A DNA stretch of 64,000 nt from Tieghemiomyces parasiticus (GCA_027575765.1 JANBPT010000051.1:27723-91722); one strand, 5' to 3'; numbered from the stretch's first letter, positions 44,594-57,356 are shown. Made by a program: numbers and translations. Notes: generated by a model not told the origin, from the sequence alone.

Positions 44594-45718
44594 GGCTGCT
44601 GAGTAGGAATCGGCAGGCTTCAGATGTGATAGGGGACGGCAGGCGGAGCTACAGTGCACTGGGTTGCGGGGGGGTGGGTGGGTGGATGGTCGGGCCGAGA
44701 TGTGGTTTACGATGAGACGCTAGATGGGCCGGCGCCAAGTAGCCGCAATGACGAGACGGATGGGGGGAGACGAGTGGAAAGGTCAGACCGGAGGTAGTGA
44801 GGACACGAGCAAACCGCGGGCTGGAATGGTCGACCAGCTGAAGGGGTGAATGGGTCAATGTAGATGAGGACAGGCACAGGGCTCACAAAAGTTAGTGGGG
44901 GGGGTGACGAGATGAAGCCCGATGAGGCACCTGGGGGTGTTTAGGAGACGGTGCGGGGGGGGGGCGTCCCGAGCTAGGACGGTACGTGCGGCACAGAGGC
45001 GGAAGAGCCTCACTGGGGTATCGGGCCGCAAGCGAGCCGAATTTCTGGTTGTCTTCTCCCCTGCATTTTGAATGGAGACGACTCCCTCGCTATGCTGTCA
45101 TCCGGGAAGGACGCTATGCTATAGGGCCAGGATGATGGGGATCGCTTCATTCCGGTGCAGTAGGAGCTATGTACAGTCCCCTTGGACGGCAATGTCAGGC
45201 CCTCGGCTTGCAAACCCAAAGCGAGACACACAATATCCGACTCGGCCTTCGACATGCCTGGACTGCGCTCTCGGCCAACCGAATGATGATCGGGCAACCT
45301 ATGAACTCTAAACGATGACTGATTCCACCTCCCTCCCCCTCGTCACTTCTACCTATTATCCCGCGGGTCTCGAGACACTTGAGATGCGTCCATTGGAGGG
45401 TGGGTGGTATACAAGAATTTATCTCTTCAATGGAAACATATAAAGTCGGGCTTTTGATTTTTAAAAAAAGGAGTTGAGAATACACGTATGTACGAGTAAA
45501 AGGGTAAACGGGTTGGATAAATAAAAGGTAATAAAATAAGCTTGCGGCCTAAACTTCTTGGAGGACTGAGAGGCCGAGGAAATGGAAACTACGCATGAAC
45601 CTGATCGCGGGCGGAGTAAAACCCTCCCTAATGGGTATCTGTCACATCTAAGGACCAAACTAAACCAAGTAGATAGGGGGCCGGATATAACAGCCAGTCA
45701 AACAGGATAACGAGGCAG
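44594..45718. other. Intergenic region between two minus-strand genes
   Basis: About 1.1 kb. The part next to the ChAPs start is C/T-rich on the minus strand and probably promoter/leader. The part next to 45718 is the 3' flank of the ceramidase. No gene is supported. Confidence 0.5.
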
Positions 45719-47911
45719 CTACAGGAAGCCCTTATCGTCCAGGTTGTGGTGGAGGTAAGGCAAAAGGCCTCGGTAGTAGCAGATGCTGAACTTGTGGTGC
45801 CGACCGAGGAAGTAGAGACGCATGGCCTGGTTGAGCAGGATGAATCCATAGCAGCCGAGCGAGGTGAGTACGTGCCACCAACCGTGGAACTGGAACACAG
45901 CAGCTAGGGGTAGACCGACACTGTGCCGGGCGCTCTGGAGCTGACTGCAGAATGCATTGTCCAGGTTCCACATGACAAACCCGCCGGCAAATGTCAGCGA
46001 GCTGAACGTGGCTAGCTTGGCCAAGCTGCGGCGGTAGGGGCCCTGCGGGATACTGCGCACCAGGTGAACGGAACGGCCCAGCACAATGAACATCTGGAGG
46101 GCGTAGGCCACCTGGTGGAACACCGGCTCGTGGGTCAGTAAGTAGGCCACCGTTACGAACGTGCAGTAGAGTACCAGCAGGCCCAACAGCTTCCAGTCCA
46201 TACCCGCCCGCTTGTTCATCTCGAAGAGGCAGTACATGGAGATGGAGGTCGCGTAGATCACTGGAGGAGGAAGGAGCGAGAGGTGGACAGTTAGTGGTCG
46301 CAAAGATGATAGTTAGGGACAGGCGGGTAACGTAGCGCCAGCCGATGGAGATTTCAAAACCAATGCAGAGTTCTGCGGGCGGAGGTATCACTTACTGGGC
46401 AGTTCGTCCATCAGTTGCATCTCATAATGGAGGGTCGTATGGAACAGGCAGCTGGTTCATAGTTCGGTGATAAGACGAGACGAAGAAGGCGTAGGGTTAG
46501 CGACAACGTAGAATATATACCTATACTGTGCGCTCGGTTCGCGCGCAACGACGGCCCGCCTGGGGCTCTAGTATCCCGATCCTTCCTTACCTGCCAATAC
46601 CGACCAGGAGCATGCCAAGATAGCATATGGTAAAGCGGGTTTCCAGCTGGTGCTTGCGGATGAAGCAGATGCCAAGCACAGATAAGAAAACTATGTGAAG
46701 GTATTACAGAGTTTGGGTGGAAAGCGTAAAGAAAAGGGTCGGTTAGACCCAGCCGTACGGGTGGTCGTGAGAGAGCTCGCCAAGCTACTCCTGTGCCCGC
46801 AGTTCCGAAACACAAGATATGCCCCTTGCAACGCAACTAGACATTGACTACCCGACAACACATAGCCAGGAGGCCACTTACGGAAACAAATGTTGGTGGC
46901 CGTGTTCCAAAACTCGGCAATGTAGAGGCTCGTAACGTAGTTTTCCTGATGGATGCGAACCGCAATCGAGGAGGATGGATGCACGTGACAACAATGGCGG
47001 GCTGTGGAGGTTAGACTTGAGGTTTCGTAAGGGTTGGTGGGGGTGGGGGGTATGAAAGATAGCCACAGGAAGAGATAGGGGTTGCGTGGCCGGCGGGGTG
47101 ACGCGCGCAAGTCGCTCACCAGCGATTTGTCAACAACCCCATCCCCCCACCTACCCCCATACACATAATGCGGGGAGGGGGTGGGAGTGAGTGGCTGCGA
47201 TGATAATCATTGGCCAAGAAACCAGTGCCTGGCCCAATTTGGGCTGCTACCAGCCAGGCCCTCCCATTGGCACATCGGATATAGCCAGTTCCAGGACGAG
47301 AAATGCCGGCCGGAAAAAAAAGGCCACGGTGGCGTCAGCCCACATCGGTATGGCTTTGGCCATGGCCGCCTGCTGTCGTGGTTTGCTACCACCGTCCCCT
47401 GGCTCGCAAGCAGCATAGCCGACTAGGGCGAGTTAAGCCGGGATATACACCACCATAACAAAGCTAGCCCGGCCCCCCCATAGCATCAGATAAACAAAAC
47501 AAAAACGAAATGAAAAGCGCATTGCTTACCTCGCACCAGTCTAGAGTGGAAGTTCTGGCTCGACAGGGCCGAGGGAGGGGGAGAACGGTCAGGGCGGGTG
47601 GGTTAGTGAGCGGGCTAGGAAGGGAGGGGGGTCGAGCGACGCTGGAACGGCCATTTAGCTCATCCACTACGCAGCACGGGCCCATAACTAGGTCAATGTC
47701 GCACCAGTGGCCTAAAGCAGCCGAGATGCGGCCGTGTGGTCGTGAATCGGCAGGCTGTGTCGCAACGTGACCGGGAAGGCTATGAGCCCCTCGCGGCTGT
47801 TGGGCGGATATATGGAGTGAATACTTACGGTGGGCCCCAGTAATAGAACATGGGATTTGCTGAGAATCCCTCCGCATCGTGCGGGGTGGGTAGCGCGTCA
47901 ACAGCGTTCAT
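45719..47911 (-). CDS. YPC1: Alkaline ceramidase (Ypc1/Ydc1, ACER family)
   Basis: Six exons complement(join(45719..46260,46396..46451,46591..46690,46882..46945,47530..47554,47829..47911)), 289 residues, phases all consistent. Exon 2 is a 25-nt microexon completing WGPPTSTLDWCE. The family's calcium-site residues are present: D33, W34, E36, N38 and E47 (in WCE-ENYVTSLYIAEFWN). The zinc/catalytic set is present with ACER spacing: S91, H95 (GSCLFH), D106 (QLMDELP), H235 and H239 (HGWWH). Several hydrophobic segments fit the seven-helix ER/Golgi membrane fold. The enzyme hydrolyses ceramide (phytoceramide or dihydroceramide in yeast) to a sphingoid base and fatty acid; the precise substrate cannot be told. 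The long first intron (274 bp) and second intron (584 bp) flank the microexon. Confidence 0.93.
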
Positions 47912-50338
47912 GGCGGAAAGTGGGCCGACTCGGGGTGGATGCTGTGGACGGATGGCCTGACGATTGCGGAGGATACGCCCAAGGGAAGAGTAGCCGGGCG
48001 AGGGAAGGCGTGAGGGCAAACTTCAAGCGACGGACCGGGAGGTTGGGCAAGGTACTGGCCAAGTCAACACGGAGACGGGTGGGCAGACCGGCGAGGGTCG
48101 AAGCCGAATTAATGTAGAAAGGAGGGAGAAATATGCACAGGGGACGTGTGCTTGTGTACGAGGGGTGAGGAAGCGAAGGTATGCAGTGAAGGCACCAACA
48201 CATCCACACGCAGAGGTCGCGCTGCCCGGATATATTTATACGTAGACTCGAGGTGGGGAGGGAAGAGGTCCGTAATACCGGTTGGCAGTGCCGTGTAGGC
48301 CGGGGAGGAGCGCTGTTGCAGGTAGAGCCAGCCGGGCTGACACGAGGACCTAGTCGGGAGGAGAACCGCCAGGAGTAGTACTGGAACGATGAAGTAAAGA
48401 GGGAAAGGGGGGATGTGTCAGGTAAAGAGACTCTAAAACCCAAGGAAACCAGAGACCTCGCCCTAGGCCTTCCTCCCAAACCGGTGTGTGGGGGTGGGGG
48501 CGGGGAGGGGGTGCGGGTTTCAGCCCGAAGCTGCCCCAATCCGTACCACGACCTATCGGATGAAAAAAAAAGAAAAAAAGACAGGAGTGACACGCCTTGG
48601 ATGGTGGAAACGAGGATCGAGGTTCTGAGACTCCAAGCCGAGACCCCCATACTCCCTCCCAGCGGGTGGAGCAAGGATGGACCGGCCAACTCGCCGGCTG
48701 TCGCTGCTGATGCTTGGCGTCTTCCTTTTACCGCCACTTGCTCGCTTCCGCCCGCTCCGTGCGACGACGTGCGCTCTTGGTAAGGAAGATATTGCTAAGC
48801 ACGGGGCGGTTCGAGGTAACCGTCATTACTGCCTGAAGGGGGTGTTGATAAGCAGAGTTTAGAGAGCGGCCGGCGTGTGCGACGGGCACAGATGGGCTCC
48901 AGAGCCCTTAAAAGGAAATTACCGGGCGACCGCAGGAGTGGGGGACACGGCATTAGCGGCTATGCGGATTGGGACGGATCGTTCTCTGTAGTGCACCCCC
49001 GATAATTAGCCTGTCAGCTGAGAAATCGTTGTGCAACCGTACTGCTTCCGCGGTACCAGAGCGGGCACCTCACCATTACTCCCATAAGGCTCGCTGGGAC
49101 TTACGGGCTATTCTAACAGGTAGCCTGCAGAGACTCACGCTCAAGTCTAAGGCACACCGAGCCCGCGCCAATCTACCAGAACATAGGGTACCGGCTATGC
49201 GGTCCGCGTAAGGATAAACTGAAAATCGAGCTGCACCGCGATGGTAACCCTTCGTCTTCCTAACACGGTTGGCCTTATCGCCATCATTTCCAACCACCGC
49301 GGGTTACATCTGTTCGACGACAGGTATCAAGTCTACGGGGAAGGTGCTGTTCGTTTGGTAGTTCCCCTACCCCAAAGCTTGGTTAGCGACTGGGGGAAGT
49401 AGGCTTGTCGGGTCGGCGAATTCTCCTAAACGTAGCACGTATAGCGAGTACCTGGTGCCTTACTGCACAGCTACTTATGTAGGCCCTTGAAGAGGCCGGC
49501 TGTATACGCCACGCATGTGCCAAGGTACCAAGCTGGTATTGTGGGAAGAAGTGGGCCCCAAGTCTATCAATCAACATCAGCACCCTTTTTGCAAAAAATA
49601 ACATCCACTTCATGGCCGCCATTCGTAACAAGGTACGGTTTTCTGATGAAGTATTGGTTCAGTGTCTGTCTATCCTCTCTTGGCAAGGTGAGGTGCCACG
49701 TGTTTAAAGAGGTACCGTAGTGAGGGTTAGAAGGTCATTAGTAAGCGATAACTTCGTCGCCAAACACACCACGCCCAGGACCACGGTCAAAGGACCCCAC
49801 TATTTGCGATACCCCTAAGGACGATAGATCGACACGCGAGGCTTACGTTATCTCAGCTTTAGGGTTACAACCATCCAGCACTCACAGCCATGCACCCGGA
49901 CTACAATACCAACGGACAATCCGTAGCTTCTCTATGCAGAGTTAGCCAAGTAGAAATCCACTCGATAGCAATGAAAGCAAGTTTAGTATAGGGGTTGGGT
50001 ATGCCAGCGGAAAGAAAAGAAAAGGCCAAAGTTTGTCGACCAGGGCTAGGGCAGTGCAGAACGACTCATCTTAACGTCATGCATGGCACTCAGGTGAAGC
50101 TAGCGGGCTCACTGCACTGCACCTGCACCCTGGTCCATCAGGTCACGTCGCGTTCGGCGCCAGCTCGCTTGGCCGTTAACCGCCAAACATGTCCCCACCC
50201 CTGACTGGGTATCAGCCACCCTGGTGACCTCATGGCGGCAAATTATCCTGTTGTAGGCTATTTGCTTTCATTTCCATCTGATACTTCACATTTTCTCCCA
50301 ATCAATCGGTTTATTCAGTCTTACTCTATTTTCCAATC
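47912..50338. other. Divergent intergenic region between ceramidase and PRP38
   Basis: About 2.4 kb. C/T-rich minus-strand sequence upstream of the ceramidase start (47912-48500) is probably leader and promoter. A T-rich stretch lies close before the PRP38 start. The middle (48600-50200) shows only unsupported short frames. Confidence 0.45.
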
Positions 50339-52170
50339 ATGCAGCCTGGCACCGACCTGGCGGATGCGCCGCCGCCCACCAAGAGCGAGGCCAACACGTT
50401 GGAGACCTGGGGTAACGAGACCACCATGAACCTCAACAACATCATATACCAGAACATCCACATGTCCAACTACTTTAAGTCGCTGTATGCTTACAAGACG
50501 TTCAACGAGGTAGTCGAGGAGGCCAAGCGCCAAGGTAGGTTCACCTGGTGAAGGGGAAGCGTAGGTTTCTCCTATCCTGCGTCGTTCCAAACGTGAGGCT
50601 GGGCCTCTTATCTGTCTGATCGTTAATTATTCACCGTCCTACCGCTGCTACACACCTCTTCCTTGTATCCAGTCCAGAACCTAGGTACGTGACAAGTCGT
50701 AAGGACGCTGCCAGCCCCGTGTAGTACGTTAAACCACCCACAATCCCGCCTTCATCATAGAAACTGCAAAGTTGTAGCGTCCGTCCGTATATTTGGAAGC
50801 GCGAGCTGTCCTAAGCTTGATATCCCGTCCCCCGCTGCACGGTGCCGGACTACCATTTCTTCCGTGCCGGGTGAACTTGGTAGGCACTTGTTGGACGACA
50901 ACGTCCTCGAAGGGGGCGGCCAATTTGGGTCACTCACCGCCTCGACACCCTCCTCACCACGAAGGAAGGAGGGAGGGGGAGGTGACGTTTGCAGTTACTG
51001 AACCACACGTTGTCTAACAATCGCCATTTACCACTCTCTTCTCGCTTCTCGTTCCGGAATATAGATCCTTTCGTTAAGGGTACCACGGTCTCTTCGGCTT
51101 TCTGCCTGCTCTTCAAGATGTGGACCCAGAGGCTCACCGTTAAGCAACTCAACCGGCTGCTGACCTTCCCGGACTCTGCGTAGGTGTTTTAGTGACTCCC
51201 GCGCGGGCGATTTTACAACGCCATGATAAGCTGACCCTCACCTAAACCGGGTCGTCTATATCGGTGTAGTAACCCTATATATGTGCCAATGCTACCCCAT
51301 CCTTCCCTCCCTCGATTCCGTTGTAGCTATGTACGCGGCCTGGGCCTACTCTACCTGCGCTATGTGTGCAAGCCCGCCAACCTCTGGGGCTGGTACGAAC
51401 CCTACCTTGACGATGACGAGGTCCTGACCTTGCAAGGCGGTCCCAACACCAAGACAAGGTAGGTGTCCCCGTATTCGAATGAGGAACGTGGCACGCAATA
51501 CTGGAAGTCGGCCAGCTTTCGGACAATCAATGACTTGAGGACTAACGCAATAACCCGTACTGTTCCTTTTATTATCATTATTATCAATAACCTGTTTTAT
51601 CTCTCTCGCGACAGCACCATTGGTAAGCTCTGTCATATCCTACTGACGGAACTCAAGTTCAATGGTACGCTGCTCCCACGCATCCCAGTTCCCATCGCAC
51701 GCAAGATCCAGGAGAACCTCGACCAGCGTCGACGTGGATCACGGTCGGGCAGTCGCGGTACCGGACGAGACCCTCCTTCGCGACGGTCCCGCTCCCCTGC
51801 TGATCGCTACGCCGCCCGTCATGACCATCGGGAGCACCGCGGTCGTCAACGCAGCCGTAGCCCCACACGGTACAGCGGTGGACGGGGACACCCCCGCCGC
51901 AGTCCGTCCCGCGACCGCTACGGTCGTCACCGTGGTAGAGGCGAAAGGGATGACGACCGCTCGCGAGACTTGTACCATCGTACCCGCGATGAATTCGACC
52001 GGCCCTCGCGTCGCCGTCGGCACCATAGCCGTAGTCGTAGCGCATCCCGTGATCGATACCGCCGGTCCTCCCACGACAACGACCGGCATCGTGGCCATCA
52101 GACCCCTTCCCGTGATGCTGACCGGCACCGTCGTCCTTCATCTGCCGGATCGGAGGATGGTCAACTCTGA
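50339..52170 (+). CDS. PRP38: Pre-mRNA-splicing factor Prp38 (PRPF38B-like) with C-terminal RS domain
   Basis: Five exons join(50339..50534,50673..50684,51065..51179,51327..51458,51615..52170), 336 residues, phases 1,1,2,2 consistent. Exon 2 is a 12-nt microexon supplying VQNL between KRQ and DPFVKG. The PRP38 domain is intact: WGNETTMNLNNIIYQNI, YFKSLYAYKTFNEVVEEAK, SSAFCLLFKMW, LRYVCKPANLWGWYEPYLDD, TIGKLCHILL and LLPRIPVPIARKI. The C-terminus (about 200-336) is an Arg/Ser/Asp-rich RS-like tail (SRSGSRG, RSRSPTR), as in animal PRPF38B. Prp38 joins the spliceosome with the tri-snRNP and is needed for catalytic activation and U4 release. Several donors in this gene are GTAGGT rather than GTAAGT. 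Confidence 0.93.
50673..50684 (+). other. 12-nt microexon of PRP38
   Basis: TCCAGAACCTAG flanked by acceptor TATCCAG and donor GTACGT. It keeps the reading frame (phase 1 in, phase 1 out). The resulting VQNLDPF fits the conserved V-x-x-L/I-E-P-W of Prp38. Without it the four family residues would be missing. Confidence 0.85.
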
Positions 52171-52599
52171 GCCTGCTATGGTCAGTGCTGGACAACTGTA
52201 CTTGTCATATGAATGGTAGTATCTTTTATTAATAAAAAGTGATGAACAGGGCTGTAACAACTAACGCATGTGAAAGGAAATGCGAAAGAGTGGCGAAACA
52301 AGCCATTGTGGAATCCCTTCCAGCCTCTATTTTGAACGAATTATAATAAGCCGCGAAAGATATTTTTTTTTGAGGAGGGGAGCGGTGACTTCAGAGGATG
52401 CCCGGAAAAGGCAATGCCATGGGCGAATATATTCCATGCCAAGCCAGGTCATCCCTTCCCCCCTCTCCACCAAAGTATGTAGATTGAACGTAACGATTGA
52501 ACCATGCAAGATGAAAAAATAGATATGTCAACGACACGGCTAGGTCTGTCCGGGCCGAACTGCGAGAGGGATGGTGGTAGTAGCAGCAGTAGGTATACG
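52171..52599. other. Convergent spacer with a polyadenylation signal
   Basis: About 430 bp between PRP38 (+) and the armadillo gene (-). It contains AATAAA at 52231-52236 on the plus strand, about 60 bp after the PRP38 stop. No gene is seen. Confidence 0.55.
52231..52236 (+). terminator. AATAAA polyadenylation signal candidate for PRP38
   Basis: AATAAA in an AT-rich stretch about 60 bp beyond the PRP38 stop codon, a normal position for a fungal positioning element. Confidence 0.45.
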
Positions 52600-55500
52600 C
52601 TACAAAGCTCGCAAAGTCTCACGTAGACGCTCCACAAGCTCAATCAATTCCGGTAGCGCCGGGGACCGGGCAGCCTGCGGGGATAGGGGTACGACGGCTG
52701 TGGGTTCCGCGGAGGTGAGACCTGAGCGTATGGCGCTCCAGGTCTGTGGATCTGCAATTATTACCAGAAAAAGAAATACGAGAATAGGGAAAGTGATGTG
52801 GAGTGTAGAGAGGTAATTATTACCCCGAGTGATGTTGGTTAGCCCAGGTTTTACCGGATTGTAACAAAAGGTGTGATAGCAGCTACAGAGTGGAGCATCC
52901 CTCTCCCCTAGGGTTCAGTTGTAAGGGCCTATTATCAAGCTGAAAGTAAATCCGGCGTATAATTACGACCCCCCCCTCCGCCCCTCTCTCTCCCTCTTTC
53001 TCTCTCATTGAACTTACCTTGTGTCGTCAGTTTACTGGTTACGCGGAGCAGGAATTTGGCCGCATTGCTACGGATCTCGGCTGCCTTGTTATTATCCTCG
53101 ATGAGGTCCAAAGCAGCGGGCAACCAACGGGTTCCGAAACTCCAGCCGTCCGCCGCCGCCTCCGCCCGCTCCTCGTCGGTATCCATATCTCCCCCCGCTC
53201 CTAGCTGACTACCGCCACCATCGGCGCCAGTGGGTACGACGTCTGGCCGCTCAAGGCAGGCATTGAGGGCGTCCAGCACGGGTACCGGTGACGGCGTCGC
53301 GCATTCGAGGAGCAACGTGAGAGCGAAGAGGGCTTCGTTCTGGAGGACCTGGAATTTCGCTTGAGTTAGGAGGTAGGCCAGCGGGGGCACGACGTGGTCG
53401 GCGTGGGCCACGATGCAGGAACGGGCGGTTTGTACGTCTTTATCCTCCATCTGGTCATCGGCGGGGCAGGCCGCCGTGAACAACGTCTTGACTAGATCAG
53501 CCACGGCCCGTGCGCCCTCACTATGGATCGCTTCAGGCGCCTTGAGCCGTAGAACGTTAAGCAGCATCCCGAGAGCAGTATCGTCAAAACTACGGCCGTC
53601 CGGGCCGGCTTCGCCCATCGGGGTGGCCACCACGGCGGCGGCGGCCTGGGCCACCGAATGAACGAGGGCTGGGGCAGTGGTCGGGTCGAGCGGCTGGAGC
53701 ATGCGGAGGGCGTTGGCCGTCGAGCTCTGGGACACTAGATGTTTGAGCACGCGGATGGCGTTCATCTGGAGCTGGACGATTTTAGTATCAACTAGGCGGG
53801 CCACAAGGGGGAGCAGGATGGTGGTCTGGCCCAGCTCCACCTTGTTGGCCTCTGGGATGGTGAGATTCCGCAGCAGACCCGTAACGGAGTGTTGGATCTG
53901 GTAGTTCTTGGTTTCCTTAAGGAGATCCACCAGGGGCCCGCCCATCCGGTGGTCGCGCACGATGGCCACGCAGTTGGCTTCCGAGCGCGCCAGGTTAGCG
54001 ATCGCGAGGGCGGCCACGGCCTGCAGTCGTTCAGCCCGCTCCAGGGTTTTGCGGGGGTCCTCCTCACGCACCTGTCGAGTGGCACTTGGGTGAGCTTGGA
54101 GGGCCTGTGGACGTAGCCAGAGCCAGGCACTGAAACGACTGAACACGGCCGGGTCGGTCATCAGCGTGTTCATGGTCTCGTCGTTGGAAGTGACGATGAC
54201 CAACACTCGGGAAATGAGATCAATGGCTTGGTGTTTAGGGCCCCCGGCCTTGCCAGGCTCGTGCGGCGCGGAAGGTGTAGTGGGGGTACTAGTGGTGTCC
54301 TCGTCGTCATCGTCTTCCAGCTCCTCATCCGAATCGAGGTGGAGGGACTCGACACTGGCGTATGGTGCAGCGGCCTCCGAGCCACTTGATCCCTGCCCGG
54401 TGCCGGGAGTCAGGAGGTGGCCGAGTACCAGTATCTCGTATAGATCCAGAACGACGGGCACCTTGCCGGCCTTGACCACCTCGATCTGGATCGGCGGATG
54501 GCGGAGGATGCCCTCCAGGACGCTCAGGAATTCCATAAAGATCTCCTGGCCGTCGGGGCTCCTCAGGGCCGGGGCGTAGGCGGTGGCTAGGCCCAGTAGG
54601 GCCGAAGCGGCCTGGTGGAGGTGGAAGTGGAACAGGCTGGCATCGTGTTCGGCTAGGGTAGCCAGGTTGCGTGCCACAAGGTTCACCGTGGCGGGGTCCT
54701 CGTTGATCTTAGTATAGTTGCGGAAGGTTTGCACGAGCGCCTCAATGGCGCCGTTCTCGATAAGGACCTTCTGGCACAGCTCGTTATCCACTGCCAGGTT
54801 GAGCATGGCCGTCAGGGCCGTCCGCAGAACCTCTAGCTGGGTCTCCGTGGCCTGCACGATCGCGATGAGCTGCTTGAGGACACCACTTTTGAGGAAAAGC
54901 TGGCGGTTGACGTCTGGGGCATGGGGTGAATAGAGATAGGTCAAATAATAAGAGAAGGGATCGTTGGAGGGGTCGGTAAAAACGTAATGATCAGACGTGG
55001 CCGAGCGGGGTGAGGGCCTATGGTTTTGATTACATTAGGGTAAAAATCAAAACTAGCAATAATAATAACGGAGGCGCCAAAGTCTCGACCCAGGCGCTGA
55101 GCTGCGTTGGCATTACTTGGTGGTAGAAATTATACTCACCGTGGTCGACTACTAGATTAGCCGAGAGACGAAGTAATTGCACGGTAAGCACGGTGGGCTT
55201 GACTCGGTCGGTGGTGGTTTCCTGGCGGACGGCCTCCAGCACTTTGGCCAGTGACCCAGGACAGCCCTGTTCGGCGATCCGCGTTCGGATGAGTTCTGGC
55301 ATGGGTATGATCGTACGCCAGTAAAGTGTAGAGTAATGGTTGGTAAGTTCGGGCGGGCCTTTACACTGCCATGGAGTATTTATGCGGGACTGGCGGCGCT
55401 AAGCATAGTATTTTGACCAAGACCCGTGTTGACATGTGGATCGATCACTTACGTCCACCACGGGCTAGGTTGGCCAGCGTCTGAGCGGCTAGTTCGGTAT

Positions 55501-55832
55501 CCGTCCGACAAGCAAGGTCGTTGAGAGTTTCCGGAAGGCCGTCGGCCATATCGCGGAGTTGGCGAGAGAGCCGGTCAAGGTGTTCCTCACAAAAGGCGGA
55601 CACGTTGGCTTGGTACCACCGATGGTAAGAGGTGGAGGCAGGCGTCACAAGGGCCGGGAAGGTGTAGGTGGGAAGTTAGGTGGTGTCCGCGGGGTAACGA
55701 ATAGTAAACTATGCATACGTGGTGGGTAAAGAGATGCCCAGCAGGACCTTGTCCCGGACGGACGGGCTTACCTGGTGGTAGAGTCTCAGAAATGCTGAGG
55801 AGGTCGCCCAGGGGGGCGAGGGGCTGGGCCAT
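52600..55832 (-). CDS. RAP1GDS1: Armadillo-repeat GTPase chaperone/exchange factor (SmgGDS/RAP1GDS1-like)
   Basis: Five exons complement(join(52600..52751,53018..54913,55140..55295,55453..55608,55772..55832)), 806 residues, phases consistent. The exon 2 acceptor is AAG, so that boundary is less certain. The large exon 4 is a run of armadillo repeats: LKQLIAIVQATETQLEVLRTAL, NLATLAEHDAS, then AVAALAIANLARSEANCVAI, VTGLLRNLTIPEANKVELGQ and VLQNEALFALTLLLECA. The segment with ALAIANLARSEANC and GLLRNLTIPEANK matches the SmgGDS core closely. An acidic insert (DSDEELEDDDDED) lies between repeats near residue 330. SmgGDS binds polybasic small GTPases (Rho/Rap), guiding prenylation and exchange. Yeast lacks a clear orthologue. 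The last exon gives an LPELIELVERLRETLRAL helix. Confidence 0.83.
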
Positions 55833-57356
55833 GGCGACTATACCGGGGGTTGTGGGCTCGAAAGGTTTCGACGGCGTTTGGGAAGTAACAGAATAAAGAC
55901 GCGTCGAGCCGAGGGATGAGGCGGCGAAGGGAAGAATGAGGCCGTAATGTGTCGGTCAGGATGGTCAGGAAGGGGGTATAGTCTCGAGAGGGGTGGATGG
56001 GTGAGCTCCTAGTCAGCTGGCTGGTGCGGGCCGTGCGAATAGCAGAGACGAAAAAGTAACGAGGGTGAGCGAGGTTGAACCGGAGACCGAGTGAACGTTA
56101 AGCATTAGTCTGCCCAAGTGATTAGGACGCCGTGCTCTGCCCTCATACCCCGCACTCCTTCTCCACAGTGAGCGTTGCCTAATTCGTCAAAGTGGAAGTT
56201 GGAACATCCTATGTCATGCATATTAACGGGGTGAAAAAGCTGTTGGCCGGCCCCGTACTCGATAATACATTGGGAAGGGGGAATGGTCTGCTGCCCTCCC
56301 AGCCTAGGTTCTCCACGTAATCTCCTAATTGGGACGAACAGCAGAAGCCAGGGCGCCCCAATTTGGTACGAGTGACCGAAAGTAACAGGGACTCGCCTGT
56401 CAGTGTCACTGGCTAGATTGGCCGCGGCCGGTGTTCATCCTCCTCCAACAACTTTGTAGCCCATGCAAGTTCGGGTTGTTCATGGAGGAAAGGTTGTGCA
56501 AGTCCTACGTTTGGGCGGGACTGCTTAGGTCGAGGGATGGATATTCCTCAGCACGGCTAGGTATAGTTGATCGATTCATCTCGGATGTGGTGATGTCGTG
56601 GGATATCCCGTGAAATGCCGAGCTCCTTAATTTGTGCAATTAGCATTACATCGAATATTGTCGCATCGGCTTGATACTCCGTCCGCAGAAATTCCTTGAC
56701 TATCAATGACCGAAGAAAACAGGCTAATTTGACGGGACAAGGCACACATGAATTTCATGCAGACAGGAAGTGTGCCGTGTTGCGCAAATCAGTAGTCGAT
56801 TTAATTTTCACGTGACTAGGTAGGAGCGGTCGTCTGACGGAGTGCTAACTCTTGGATACCACCCCGATTCGCCACAGCGAGGGCGCTGGTCTAAAGTTAT
56901 CTCCGCAGGCACTAGACACTAATGATTACCTTTACGTGTCCCCCGTACCCCCTCTCCGACTATTTAGGGTCTATCCAACTTCAGCATACCGACCATCGGC
57001 TGTCTCACCCCTTCCCGCCCGTCAGCGTCTTTGGCCTTACCTGTCCACTTCTACCCTGTTTGTTTACATTTCTATCTGTGCTTTCGACTTCATCCCTAGG
57101 CCAATTCACAATCTTTTCGTACTTGGCCGGTCACTCCCATTAACCCTTTGCCGCCGCCAACACAACTCCCAGGCTGCTGTCATCCGCCAGACGGCTTTCA
57201 GCTTCGCCCGTCCATCGCATACCCATCAGCCGCTCTTACCCTACCTTCTCGGTTTACCATCGCATCCGTTCAGCCACTAGCCCGCCGCCAAACGCCGCCA
57301 CCTTCACTTTCTCCACCACCGTGGCTCCTCTCGCGAACCATTCGACTCCCGCCCCC
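55833..57356. other. Divergent intergenic region
   Basis: About 1.5 kb between the armadillo gene (-) and the coiled-coil gene (+). The last 350 bp before 57357 are strongly C/T-rich on the plus strand. The middle has no supported gene. Confidence 0.5.

Noticed and set aside
51659..52219. Long frames on both strands over the PRP38 tail
   Set aside because: They arise from the repetitive codons of the RS tail in alternative frames and have no independent support.
54990..55035. tRNA-like A box (GTGGCCGAGCGG) on the plus strand
   Set aside because: No matching B box (GGTTCRANTCC) or acceptor-stem pairing follows at the proper distance; it lies in an intron of the armadillo gene.
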